Shown: positions 17,538 to 25,376 of the stretch, piece by piece | Layout: each line of letters begins with the position of its first letter | Position numbering within the stretch: position 1 is the first letter of the stretch | DNA from: a virus | Direction: 5' to 3' (one strand) | DNA: 64,000 nucleotides | IMG/VR virus record: IMGVR_UViG_3300005529_000029 | Span: 1 to 64,000 of that record | The notes under the pieces: generated by a model | Seen by the model: the letters and a program-made list of their open reading frames with translations, nothing else | The model's database searches: none | What the model was told of the DNA's origin: nothing | Position numbers and translations under genes: made by a program

Positions 17538-17993
17538 TTAAAAAGTAACTGACTCGTAAAAATCGAATGGTGTATTGACAATCATTCGAAAGCACCCATC
17601 ATCTGGAATCTGCCGTGGCAAACTTGATGCGCGAAAAAGCAATCCACTGAAACTGGCCCGGTTAAATATCGCCCTTGCATAATCGACCAAAAGATTCAGA
17701 GCTGATGTACCATTGCCCTTTGGTCCCATCACTGATAACTGGACAGTGCCAAAACATTGATTCTGGCCACCACCATTCTGACCAATTGTTGCTATTGCAG
17801 ATGGACCCATCAAAATATCTAGTTGCAACCAAGCTGAATCTGTTGGTGGTCGATCTATAATTGAGCCATCAACGTTAACCAATCCCTTCACGTTTGGGTA
17901 CTGAATCGGAGTCCGAGGATTATTGCTATTATCAACCCAGAGGGTCTTAAGCCGCGATTCAATAGCACTCCGGATTATCTCTGTCGTTCCCAT
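17538..17993 (-). CDS. Tail terminator-like protein
   Basis: 151 aa. N-terminal helix EIIRSAIESRLKTLW followed by a beta-rich body with AWLQLDIL and a G-rich loop, then a helix (ALNLLVDYARAIFNRASF), and FYESVTF at the end. This matches DUF4128/gpU-like terminators that cap the tail tube and join it to the head. Position directly before the tube gene agrees. Its start follows the neck gene's stop without a gap. Confidence 0.65.
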   Translation of the reverse strand: MGTTEIIRSAIESRLKTLWVDNSNNPRTPIQYPNVKGLVNVDGSIIDRPPTDSAWLQLDILMGPSAIATIGQNGGGQNQCFGTVQLSVMGPKGNGTSALNLLVDYARAIFNRASFSGLLFRASSLPRQIPDDGCFRMIVNTPFDFYESVTF

Positions 17994-18389
17994 TTACTGT
18001 CTCTCTGCAATCTGAAGAACCGCAGGCGCTACAACCTTTACAATTCCGACTGGCGCCTGTTGTGATGTCCCATTCTCTAGACCTTTAACGACGTAATCTA
18101 AAGAATTCGTTATATACGTCTTCGATGGTTCTTTGATCTGAGCTGCAAACTCGGCAGCTTGAACTTTTCCCTCATATCCATCTGGATCCCGCGCATCCAT
18201 ATCAACGGAGGTATCAGGTTCATCAATCGCGTTATTCCAGTTTGCCCTTGCTCGACCGGTCTTCACTGGTGTCTGATCAATAAGGAGTTGCGCAGCAGCA
18301 ATATGCACTCGCTGATGTTTCTGTACGACCTTTTTAGGGATCGTCTCTTCAGTGAATCTCAGAAAGACCTGTTGATAATTGCTACTCAT
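17994..18389 (-). CDS. HK97 gp10-like neck / tail-completion protein
   Basis: 131 aa. The family signature is visible: TPVKTGRARANWN at about residues 40-52 and NSLDYVVKGLENGTSQQAP near 95-115. Members sit in the head-tail joint. It overlaps the upstream gene by four bases (ATGA), indicating coupled translation. Confidence 0.75.
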   Translation of the reverse strand: MSSNYQQVFLRFTEETIPKKVVQKHQRVHIAAAQLLIDQTPVKTGRARANWNNAIDEPDTSVDMDARDPDGYEGKVQAAEFAAQIKEPSKTYITNSLDYVVKGLENGTSQQAPVGIVKVVAPAVLQIAERQ

Positions 18390-18802
18390 GCTTGTTCCAG
18401 GTAGAGTAAGTAACTTAGGATGGTCCCATCCGGCGCATCAGGTTCAAAGTTCCTGATATTGAAATAAATGCCGTCTCTACCGCGTTTAATCTGGCCCTGA
18501 AGGGTGACACTGAAACTAAGTGGGCTTCCGGATGTATCTAAAACCGCCATCTGGAATTGAGCCTTCTCAGTTGCCGGATCGGATTGACTCTTTCCAGTCT
18601 TACGTTGAAATGAATCTTCATCCAGGCTTTGCCAGATCCCAACAATCGCATGTGATCGACTGACTTCATTTCCCTGACTCAGTACTCCGGAAGTTGTGTT
18701 ATAGCCAGTCGCTCCCTCGGCGATATAAAGACTTGTCTGATCTCCAATTTTAAGAGCTGCTTTAAGAGCTGCTCTTTGGAGGGTTAGATCGATATTTCCC
18801 AT
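18386..18802 (-). CDS. Head-tail joining protein, putative
   Basis: 138 aa. Beta-rich sequence with a short N-terminal helix (LQRAALKAALKIG) and a central VVG-type core (SFSVTLQGQIKRGRDGIYFN). It lies in the connector block between capsid and neck genes, so a stopper or adaptor role is likely. No specific family recognised. Confidence 0.5.
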   Translation of the reverse strand: MGNIDLTLQRAALKAALKIGDQTSLYIAEGATGYNTTSGVLSQGNEVSRSHAIVGIWQSLDEDSFQRKTGKSQSDPATEKAQFQMAVLDTSGSPLSFSVTLQGQIKRGRDGIYFNIRNFEPDAPDGTILSYLLYLEQA

Positions 18803-18837
18803 CTTAGTCTTTCAAAGGGATTTATATACTTAAGTTC

Positions 18838-19080
18838 CTATTTCCCTTCAGGGCGTTTATCCAAGCCTTTTTCGGCTAGCACTTCTGCGACGTCATCCAC
18901 ATGTAGGCAATCGACCATGCAAGCGAAGTCATTGAACGGCTGAATTACTGCGATATTGCCATTGCAATAATCATTTCCCGCAGTTGCGCTGTGGAGTACG
19001 CCATAGGCTATGACCTTACCCCCTTCCAGCTTCACGATTTTGTCTCCGTTTTTTGCTTCACGTCCGTTTCTGTAGTGCAT
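18838..19080 (-). CDS. Small KOW-like protein
   Basis: 80 aa from the ATG at 19080 (MHYRNGREAKNGDKIVKLEG). A longer frame starts six codons earlier, but that ATG overlaps the AAAGGA ribosome site serving the chosen start. The opening Y-R-N-G-x-E-A-K-x-G-D pattern is common in small phage proteins with an SH3/KOW-like barrel. It sits unexpectedly within the connector genes. Function unknown. Confidence 0.6.
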   Translation of the reverse strand: MHYRNGREAKNGDKIVKLEGGKVIAYGVLHSATAGNDYCNGNIAVIQPFNDFACMVDCLHVDDVAEVLAEKGLDKRPEGK

Positions 19081-19101
19081 TTTGTTTTTTCCTTTCAAAG
19101 A

Positions 19102-19587
19102 TCAGCAACCACCTTGACCAAGGCAATTCATCGTCATGGATACGATTCCAATTGGATTTACTGCCACTTGAGCATTACAGGTCCAGCAGGTTGTGAGAGC
19201 ACAACCACAATAAGGTCTTGGTGAAACATTGCCGCCAAGAAGTGGCATCGCAACCACAACATAAGGTCCGCGCTGTGGCGTATCATAGAGGAGAAATAGT
19301 CCCTGCATAACCAGGTAATCTCTCGTGCGAGTATCAGAACTATCAACTCCATATTTGCCGCCAAAGATTCGATCAGCGCGTTCGCCAAGATTATCGATGT
19401 CATCCATCAAAGCATTTAGGTACTGATTCTGAGCATCTGTAAGTGAAGCTAACTTCGCTGCCAGATTTGGGAATCGTCCAGGATGCTTTAAATACATATC
19501 GAGATTCCGGATTAATGTAAGCCAGCGTAGTTGTCGGATAGCCGATAACGCTGGTGACGCATTCTGAATCTCGATAGTTGTGGGCAT
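19102..19587 (-). CDS. Hypothetical connector-region protein, cysteine-rich C terminus
   Basis: 161 aa. Mostly helical N-terminal two thirds (LRWLTLIRNLDMYLKH; QNQYLNALMDDIDNLGERADRIFGG), then a C terminus with CGCALTTCWTC and a final CLGQGGC, six cysteines that could bind a metal. The place in the operon corresponds to adaptor/connector genes, but sequence alone does not show this. Confidence 0.5.
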   Translation of the reverse strand: MPTTIEIQNASPALSAIRQLRWLTLIRNLDMYLKHPGRFPNLAAKLASLTDAQNQYLNALMDDIDNLGERADRIFGGKYGVDSSDTRTRDYLVMQGLFLLYDTPQRGPYVVVAMPLLGGNVSPRPYCGCALTTCWTCNAQVAVNPIGIVSMTMNCLGQGGC

Positions 19588-19598
19588 TACTTCGTCTC

Positions 19599-20009
19599 TT
19601 AGGTCTTAGTCTCAGATGGCCTTGTGGCATCACTTAACATCGACTGGTAAGTGATATTCTCATCTTCTTTCTCACGAAGCTGCTGCCTGAGACTCTCTAT
19701 CTCTTTCTCAGCATCATTGAGCTTTGATTCCAGGGAAAGATTTCGTGGTCCAGACGGCGCCTCGATCGTAACTTTTGTCTTTCCCTTTTCAGCATCATTT
19801 GCTGGACGAATGACCTCAAGACGAACGAGCTTCTTAATCTCAGGATCACTCGGATCATGTTCGAAGACATCGCCTCGAAACTTGGGGAGAGCATTAATAG
19901 ATTTATCGCCTACTTTGAATGGCGGAACTGTTGCCCCGCCACTCAGCATCACAAACTTAGACATTTTCGATTCCGGCGCCTTTGCGCCTACCTGCGTATT
20001 AGCAGCCAT
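19599..20009 (-). CDS. Hypothetical capsid-region protein with coiled coil
   Basis: 136 aa. The middle (FRGDVFEHDPSDPEIKKLVRLEVI) resembles short phage head proteins that carry a YRVGDVFE-like strand and a helix. The C-terminal third (SKLNDAEKEIESLRQQLREKEDE) is a strong coiled coil. It lies directly downstream of the capsid gene. A role in head completion or assembly is an inference from position. Confidence 0.5.
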   Translation of the reverse strand: MAANTQVGAKAPESKMSKFVMLSGGATVPPFKVGDKSINALPKFRGDVFEHDPSDPEIKKLVRLEVIRPANDAEKGKTKVTIEAPSGPRNLSLESKLNDAEKEIESLRQQLREKEDENITYQSMLSDATRPSETKT

Positions 20010-20046
20010 CGTACTTTCCTTTCTTAAGTGAGTTCGGGACGTATCA

Positions 20047-21072
20047 TTACGACACGTCGATGATAACTATCGCAGATGGATAGAAGATTACTGGTCCACC
20101 GTTATGACCCTTTTCAACTTCGAGTCGGCGTGGCGTGGGTTGACCATGCTCTGCTGAATCGTAGACATAGGTGTATGGTCCAGGAGCAAAACCAGGCGTC
20201 GATGCAGAGCGGACCATTCGGTACTGTCCAAGTGGCTCTCCATTTGGACGGTTGCCGACCAGAATCACCTTGCCATCAGGAATGAACTTGTGGAAGGTCT
20301 TGGAATCATCGAAGTAGCCTTCATTATATATCACGAACTTTGGCAGATTATACGCGCGAAGAACGAAGTTTACGTCAACTTCACCATTGACTGTTGATCC
20401 ACCGCCAATACGCTTGCCGCCAAGATCACTGGCATTAGTATTATTGACAAGATCATTCCAGGTCTTCAGATTGCAATAGCAGGTCGCATCAGGTCCAAAC
20501 GAAACTGAGTGGCCATCTGCCAATAACTGTGCTCCCTGAAGATCAACTAATGGTGTTGCTGATGAATGGGTGCTCCACGTTGACGCATCGTATGTCTGGA
20601 GGTCAAATCCAGCTTTGTACTGGACGATTCCTTTGACGTCGGAAACAGAGATCGTGCCCGTTCCCACGAGTGTCCAGATGATATATCTAATTCGCGTGAT
20701 TTCACGAATCCGGAGTTGCTCGTTCAACTCCATGATGTACTCTTCGAGATCGATTACAGTGCCGATGGAAGTTACCTGCTTGCGCTTAAGTATTTCCTTT
20801 TCGGAAACTGGAACTTTTTCCGAGAATACGCCGGGATCCATCTGGAACTCAGTATCAGAAAGACGGCTGATTAACGGTACTTCACCTTCCAGTCCACGGA
20901 CGTTTTGTAGACCGCGGTAATTATCACGCTGGAACCATTGAAGCGTGAAAACATCTTTATTGACCATCGGGAAGAACTGGAATTCAGGGCCATTCATATT
21001 CTGGTCGGCAATGAAATCAGCATTGATCCTCATTAACTCGACCGCTCTCGGATATCTGATAATTTCTGTCAT
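20047..21072 (-). CDS. Major capsid protein (lambda gpE-like)
   Basis: 341 aa. It follows the protease, scaffold and decoration genes exactly as E follows C, Nu3 and D in lambda. Features of the gpE family: an N-terminal NADFIADQNMNG-type segment, the sequence FTLQWFQRDNYRGL, acidic helix LEEYIMELNEQLRIREITRIRY, TCYCNLKTWNDLVN, and the C-terminal G-P-Y-T-Y-V-Y-D-S. Length is usual for the family (about 340). It should form the shell after removal of the scaffold. Confidence 0.88.
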   Translation of the reverse strand: MTEIIRYPRAVELMRINADFIADQNMNGPEFQFFPMVNKDVFTLQWFQRDNYRGLQNVRGLEGEVPLISRLSDTEFQMDPGVFSEKVPVSEKEILKRKQVTSIGTVIDLEEYIMELNEQLRIREITRIRYIIWTLVGTGTISVSDVKGIVQYKAGFDLQTYDASTWSTHSSATPLVDLQGAQLLADGHSVSFGPDATCYCNLKTWNDLVNNTNASDLGGKRIGGGSTVNGEVDVNFVLRAYNLPKFVIYNEGYFDDSKTFHKFIPDGKVILVGNRPNGEPLGQYRMVRSASTPGFAPGPYTYVYDSAEHGQPTPRRLEVEKGHNGGPVIFYPSAIVIIDVS

Positions 21073-21087
21073 TTTGTTCCTCCAGGA

Positions 21088-21840
21088 TTAGAATATGAAC
21101 GAGTCTGAAGTCTGACGACCACCAAGATCGGCAATCGCATCAGCATTCAGTCCGGTTATAGCCGCGGTAGCAAACTCACCACCTATCCAAACTTCAGTAG
21201 TCAGTTCACCGAGAATTTCAGTAAGTACGGTATTACCCTGAGTGATCAGGTTATTAGCATCAGAGATCGAGTCAGCTCTCAGAATGCCAATCGCCTTTGC
21301 TGTACCGTCCGTCTTCGCTCGACAGGTATTTGTGAGAGGCGGTTCAACGGCGGCAAGAGCTGCAGTAAGATCAGCCGCATCAAAGACGAACGCAGAACCG
21401 TCGTTATTTTTGAATAGTCTGAGCACTGGTGATCCGACAAGAGCCGTGATATACCAGTTAACTGATGTCGCTCCTGTTGGAAGCGGCGTAACTGCACTCA
21501 CAGAACCCTTATGCAAGCTATCACCAGGGGACCATTGCACGACCGGCGATAAAGTTGTCTCACCATTGGCATTCACAAAGGTATAGCCAATTGTATAGTT
21601 GCCAGCCGGTACAGTACCTGCTGCGCCATTAGCGACGACTGGGGCAGCAGCAGGAACGGCAACGCGAGTACTATCAAAAGTAGTGAGTTGCTTGTTGGAT
21701 GTTAAGGCAGCGACGACGGTGCCTTTTGCGAGAGTCGAATTAGCCTGCATCGGATAAGGAGCAAGAGACGGCCTCTTGATATTTTCCCGAATCGGCTCCA
21801 GGACATCGATCGAATATTGTCTGACAACATTCTGAGTCAT
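21088..21840 (-). CDS. Head decoration protein with inserted Ig-like domain
   Basis: 250 aa. The two ends match a gpD-like trimeric decoration protein: NSTLAKGTVVAAL near residue 33 and, at the end, AKAIGILRADSISDAN...EVWIGGEFATAAITGLN. Between them lies an Ig/Fn3-like domain of about 100 residues (PAGNYTIGYTFVNANGETTLSP through SVNWYITAL), about twice the length of gpD overall. Surface Ig-like inserts in phage head proteins often bind carbohydrate. Position between protease and capsid genes supports the call. Confidence 0.8.
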   Translation of the reverse strand: MTQNVVRQYSIDVLEPIRENIKRPSLAPYPMQANSTLAKGTVVAALTSNKQLTTFDSTRVAVPAAAPVVANGAAGTVPAGNYTIGYTFVNANGETTLSPVVQWSPGDSLHKGSVSAVTPLPTGATSVNWYITALVGSPVLRLFKNNDGSAFVFDAADLTAALAAVEPPLTNTCRAKTDGTAKAIGILRADSISDANNLITQGNTVLTEILGELTTEVWIGGEFATAAITGLNADAIADLGGRQTSDSFIF

Positions 21841-21846
21841 TATGGA

Positions 21847-22536
21847 TTACTCCTTTTCGTTTGATGGAACCGACCGGAGGCCGGCTTTATTACGCTGTTG
21901 CTGAGCTCGAGCGTAAATGGTTGACCCGCCAGGGGTGAGCGAGTGAAGATGAGCTATTCGCTCCTCGTCAATTTCTTCAGAAGTGTCTGCACTCGAGAGT
22001 TTTTCATGCTTCTTCGGATCAAAACTCTGGTCCGTCAGACCATGTTTTGGTGCAGATTCGAATGCGGCTTTAAGAACGTCGACGCGCTTGCCTTCAGGAA
22101 GAGGCATTAACTCATCGGCGGCGGCGGCAAAGAAATAACTCTGTGCAACTGGGCCAAGATCTGCAAAGTTCTCTGCCTTCTTATCGCCTCGATCGCCACG
22201 TGCATCCTGGGCTGGGAAAATCTTCTGAGCATGGATCAAATCTTCTGCCCATCGATCTGCCTCAGAGATAAATCGCTTCTCAGTATCAGCCGAGAGAACT
22301 GGCTTGCGCTTGAGTTGCGCATTTTCTTTTTCGAGTTCTACAACTCGCAAGTTCGCCAAATTAGCGCTGGCGGTAAGTTCGGCAATCTTCTTATCCTTCT
22401 CTGCCGATTCTGCTGAAGGCGCATTCACTATTTCAGTTGCCGCGGCCTCACCTGATGCTATTTGATCCACATCATCAAAATTCTTGAGATAGGCCATCAA
22501 CCTTTCCCACTTTGAGGGCTTAGATTCTTTTGTCAT
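21847..22536 (-). CDS. Nested scaffolding protein (Nu3-like internal start)
   Basis: 229 aa, in frame with the 3' end of the S49 protease gene. The internal ATG at 22536 (MTKESKPSKWERLMAYL) is preceded by a strong AAAGGAG at ideal spacing. The product is charged and coiled-coil forming (KDKKIAELTASANLANLRVV followed by ELEKENAQLKR), as scaffolds are. Lambda makes Nu3 from inside gene C in the same way. The protease would then degrade it. Confidence 0.8.
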   Translation of the reverse strand: MTKESKPSKWERLMAYLKNFDDVDQIASGEAAATEIVNAPSAESAEKDKKIAELTASANLANLRVVELEKENAQLKRKPVLSADTEKRFISEADRWAEDLIHAQKIFPAQDARGDRGDKKAENFADLGPVAQSYFFAAAADELMPLPEGKRVDVLKAAFESAPKHGLTDQSFDPKKHEKLSSADTSEEIDEERIAHLHSLTPGGSTIYARAQQQRNKAGLRSVPSNEKE

Positions 22537-23532
22537 TGTTTTGACTCCTTTACGATTTGCATTCCCCTTCTCAGTATTGACAGCAACCGAACTAGATTCA
22601 GGATGGTCAGAACTTTTTACAGTTGGCACACTTGAATGCCTGATTGAATAAGTAGGTTTACTTGACGTATCTGAATTCTTGGCTTTATCGATTAACTCGT
22701 CCAGAAGAGTTTCAAAGGATCCAAGTCGATCAGCCATTCCTGCATTAATAGCTTCTTGGCCGACCTTCAGGCCGCCACCGCCAAAGTTATCGATTACGTC
22801 TTCAGAAGAGACTCCACGATTCTTGGCCACCGTATCGACAAATACCTGTGCCATTGAATCAGCAAGTTCCTGCCAGGCCTTACGTCCCTTTTCTGAATCC
22901 GGAGTTAGTCTCTTATTTGGTGATTGACTGGAAATTATTTCCTTGCGCTGGATACCATTTGCAGCATCACGTTTCTTCGTATCTGTATAGAGTAATGCCA
23001 CACCAATTGAGCCAAGTAATGCTGTGTCATTCGTGATAATCTCGCTTGCTGCGCTGGCAATCCAATACGCGGCAGAAGCTGCCATTCCATCAATATAGGC
23101 ATAGACTGGTTTTGAACCGCGAGTGTCATAAACCATCTTGGCAAATTCGCTAATGCCATTTGCCTCACCACCTGGAGAATCAAAACTAATCAGAATACAT
23201 TTGCACTCTTCATCATCTACAAGTGCTTTATAATCTTCAGCGATCTTTTGGAGCGATGTCATCCCACTGATTTCATCAAACATATCCGCCCGACGAACGA
23301 TTGGGCCATTGATCGACATCACACCAACACCATCGATGATAGACGCTTTGCCATCCCCAACAGGCTTTCCAGATCGAAGCGCTATCGCGGCAGGTTTCGA
23401 GTCTCGTAACTCTTTAATCCGCTTTGCTTCATCAAGATCGAAGTTTTCACGAGTCGCAATATCACGAATCAGAGTCAAATATGGCTCGTAAATTAACCAG
23501 GGTGTATTGTCGATAAGTTCTAAAACTTTCAT
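21847..23532 (-). CDS. Capsid maturation protease, S49 (SppA/gpC) family, fused to scaffold
   Basis: 561 aa. S49 peptidase domain at about residues 60-290: ISFDSPGGEANG (oxyanion region), DGMAASAAYWIAS with nucleophile Ser153, GSIGVALLYTD, and a likely general base Lys207 in SSQSPNK. The C-terminal 230 residues are a scaffold-like, helical charged region that also has its own internal start. Protease and scaffold assemble the procapsid, and the protease then cleaves the scaffold. It overlaps the portal stop by four bases (ATGA). Confidence 0.9.
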   Translation of the reverse strand: MKVLELIDNTPWLIYEPYLTLIRDIATRENFDLDEAKRIKELRDSKPAAIALRSGKPVGDGKASIIDGVGVMSINGPIVRRADMFDEISGMTSLQKIAEDYKALVDDEECKCILISFDSPGGEANGISEFAKMVYDTRGSKPVYAYIDGMAASAAYWIASAASEIITNDTALLGSIGVALLYTDTKKRDAANGIQRKEIISSQSPNKRLTPDSEKGRKAWQELADSMAQVFVDTVAKNRGVSSEDVIDNFGGGGLKVGQEAINAGMADRLGSFETLLDELIDKAKNSDTSSKPTYSIRHSSVPTVKSSDHPESSSVAVNTEKGNANRKGVKTMTKESKPSKWERLMAYLKNFDDVDQIASGEAAATEIVNAPSAESAEKDKKIAELTASANLANLRVVELEKENAQLKRKPVLSADTEKRFISEADRWAEDLIHAQKIFPAQDARGDRGDKKAENFADLGPVAQSYFFAAAADELMPLPEGKRVDVLKAAFESAPKHGLTDQSFDPKKHEKLSSADTSEEIDEERIAHLHSLTPGGSTIYARAQQQRNKAGLRSVPSNEKE

Positions 23533-25007
23533 GCGGCAATCTCCCCTTCATCTGAATTTGGCGACTTCTGCGGGCTTGGAGTTTCAGCAGGATTTTGATT
23601 TTGAGTTGTAGTTTCTTGAATCGTGATACTGGCTGGTTTACGATCAGTCAGATCGCGCGGCTCAAGACCCATCTTGGCATCGAGTTCTGGTAACTGAGCT
23701 TCATCAACTGCACCCTGTCCAACAAGTTGCGCTACACCCTGAGCAATCTCATTGAAGTTCGGAATTGGCTTATCACCTAATGAACATTGAGGAAGGAACT
23801 CTTCGGCAACTGCATCCCCAAAGTTGTAAGCAACAGCAGGTCTAAAGATCGCCTGTTGAATCATCATTCCAATGGTTATCTTCAACCACCAGATTGCCAG
23901 CTCCCATATTGAAAGGTGTGTCTGTGAAGCTGCTCGAGCCTGACTTCGGCCTTCACGATTCGCAAGAGTCACGAACATAATTGCTTTCGCAATTTGCTCT
24001 GACACAAGATTCATTAGTGAGGTAAATACTTGTCCATCGTGCTTACTCTCAAGGAATTTGGCATCTGTTCCATGTGGAACTGCAAGAACCCTCGAGTTAG
24101 CCATCTGCATACCAGCAGAGGCGAGTTGCTGCTCAGGCGTCTGTACGATTGGAGTTATGCCATCAGCAGCATAGACAATATCGCCGTTCTGATTTCGTAA
24201 CTCGACATCAAGAGCATCCTGCGCGGCAACTAGGATTAATCCAGGAACTGCAGCAAACTGAGCAAACCGTAAACATTCAGGCCAGATCGAATTTTTGACA
24301 TTCCAGGGATTAAACGCACTTCGAATCTGCGAGCGTCCACGTGGATCATTATTATGAGGCTCAAAAGTAGCGATGAAGAATTTCTCTTTGGGTAATAGCT
24401 GCTGTTTATCGACAAACCCATTACCGAAGACTGGATACATTCCCATTCCTACGCGGAATCCGAGAATGCCTACCAGATTCATAAAAGTGTCGACAACGAA
24501 TGTCACACGTCGACGCTGGATAGGATTGATCGACTTGAGAACCAGCTTTGCCCGATCCGGACCAAAGCGAGGAATTTCCCAGGTAAGCTCAGCCACTTTA
24601 TTGCCATGCGTGAATGCTTCAGTGAGTATCGTTTCGAGGATTGTCACAAATGGTTGCTGAATCCTGGTTAATTGACGCGCACAAAAATCGCTAATCTGTT
24701 GAGCTCTCTTAAACTTCGGATCCTTGCTTCGGAACGTTGGACGGGCCTGAATTCCATCTGCCAGCGCTGTCTGAATCATCAACTTCACAGAGCTGGATAC
24801 ATCCGGATCAGTCATCATCAGGTCATAAACATCACGACCCATTAAGCGAGTCAGTTCATCGGCATTATGAGCGAGAGCTTGAGGAGAGAGATTGATAGAC
24901 GAAAGCATTCCACTCACAACATAGTGCTGTTGTGGATTGGCTTTAGGTGTATTCCCATCGCCAATTCTATTTGGTGGATCCTGCTTCTTTACTGCTCTTT
25001 CAGTCAT
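23529..25007 (-). CDS. Portal protein, DUF935 (Mu gp29-like) family
   Basis: 492 aa. The pattern is that of DUF935 portals: an N-terminal L..D.DVSSSVKLMIQTALA region, a long TILTEAFTHGNKVAELTWEI segment, RRVTFVVD, LPKEKFFIATFEPHNNDPRG, and ANREGRSQARAASQTHLSI near residue 360. Portals form the dodecameric DNA gate at one capsid vertex. It lies between the terminase and the protease, as expected. A Mu-type portal with lambda-type capsid genes is a common mosaic. Confidence 0.87.
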   Translation of the reverse strand: MTERAVKKQDPPNRIGDGNTPKANPQQHYVVSGMLSSINLSPQALAHNADELTRLMGRDVYDLMMTDPDVSSSVKLMIQTALADGIQARPTFRSKDPKFKRAQQISDFCARQLTRIQQPFVTILETILTEAFTHGNKVAELTWEIPRFGPDRAKLVLKSINPIQRRRVTFVVDTFMNLVGILGFRVGMGMYPVFGNGFVDKQQLLPKEKFFIATFEPHNNDPRGRSQIRSAFNPWNVKNSIWPECLRFAQFAAVPGLILVAAQDALDVELRNQNGDIVYAADGITPIVQTPEQQLASAGMQMANSRVLAVPHGTDAKFLESKHDGQVFTSLMNLVSEQIAKAIMFVTLANREGRSQARAASQTHLSIWELAIWWLKITIGMMIQQAIFRPAVAYNFGDAVAEEFLPQCSLGDKPIPNFNEIAQGVAQLVGQGAVDEAQLPELDAKMGLEPRDLTDRKPASITIQETTTQNQNPAETPSPQKSPNSDEGEIAA

Positions 25008-25142
25008 AAAATGGAAATGGCTCGCTCAAATTAATGAGCGAGCCGCATCAGTTCTCGCATTGTGACCGATTATGGTCTGCGCCGGATTAAGAAGACCTCA
25101 AGACTCACGATAACTTCCTGTGTACATTTACGGCAAATAACT

Positions 25143-25376
25143 CTAAATGTCAACAGTATTTTGAGAAATATTTTCAGATTGGGCTTGAACTCCAGGTCTC
25201 CACTTGAGAAAACGTCGGCAGGATGTGCATTGAAATTTGAAGACAGTCCGGATTTTAACGGCGCCAATGATAAGAATTGTCGCTGAGGTAGCTCCAATAA
25301 TCTCACCGCACCGCTTACACTTATAGACTGTGAACTCCATTTCAATCGGTATAGGCATTGGATTAAATGGCACCAT
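25143..25376 (-). CDS. Com-like zinc-finger protein
   Basis: 77 aa (or 65 from a second ATG at 25340). Two knuckles, CKRCGEII and CTSCRRFL, separated by about 30 residues fit a treble-clef or zinc-ribbon fold. In Mu, Com is a small zinc-finger RNA binder that activates translation of the mom DNA-modification gene; many phages carry Com-like proteins beside the terminase. The ATG overlaps the end of the large terminase by 14 bases. The start choice is uncertain. RNA binding is an inference. Confidence 0.55.
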   Translation of the reverse strand: MVPFNPMPIPIEMEFTVYKCKRCGEIIGATSATILIIGAVKIRTVFKFQCTSCRRFLKWRPGVQAQSENISQNTVDI

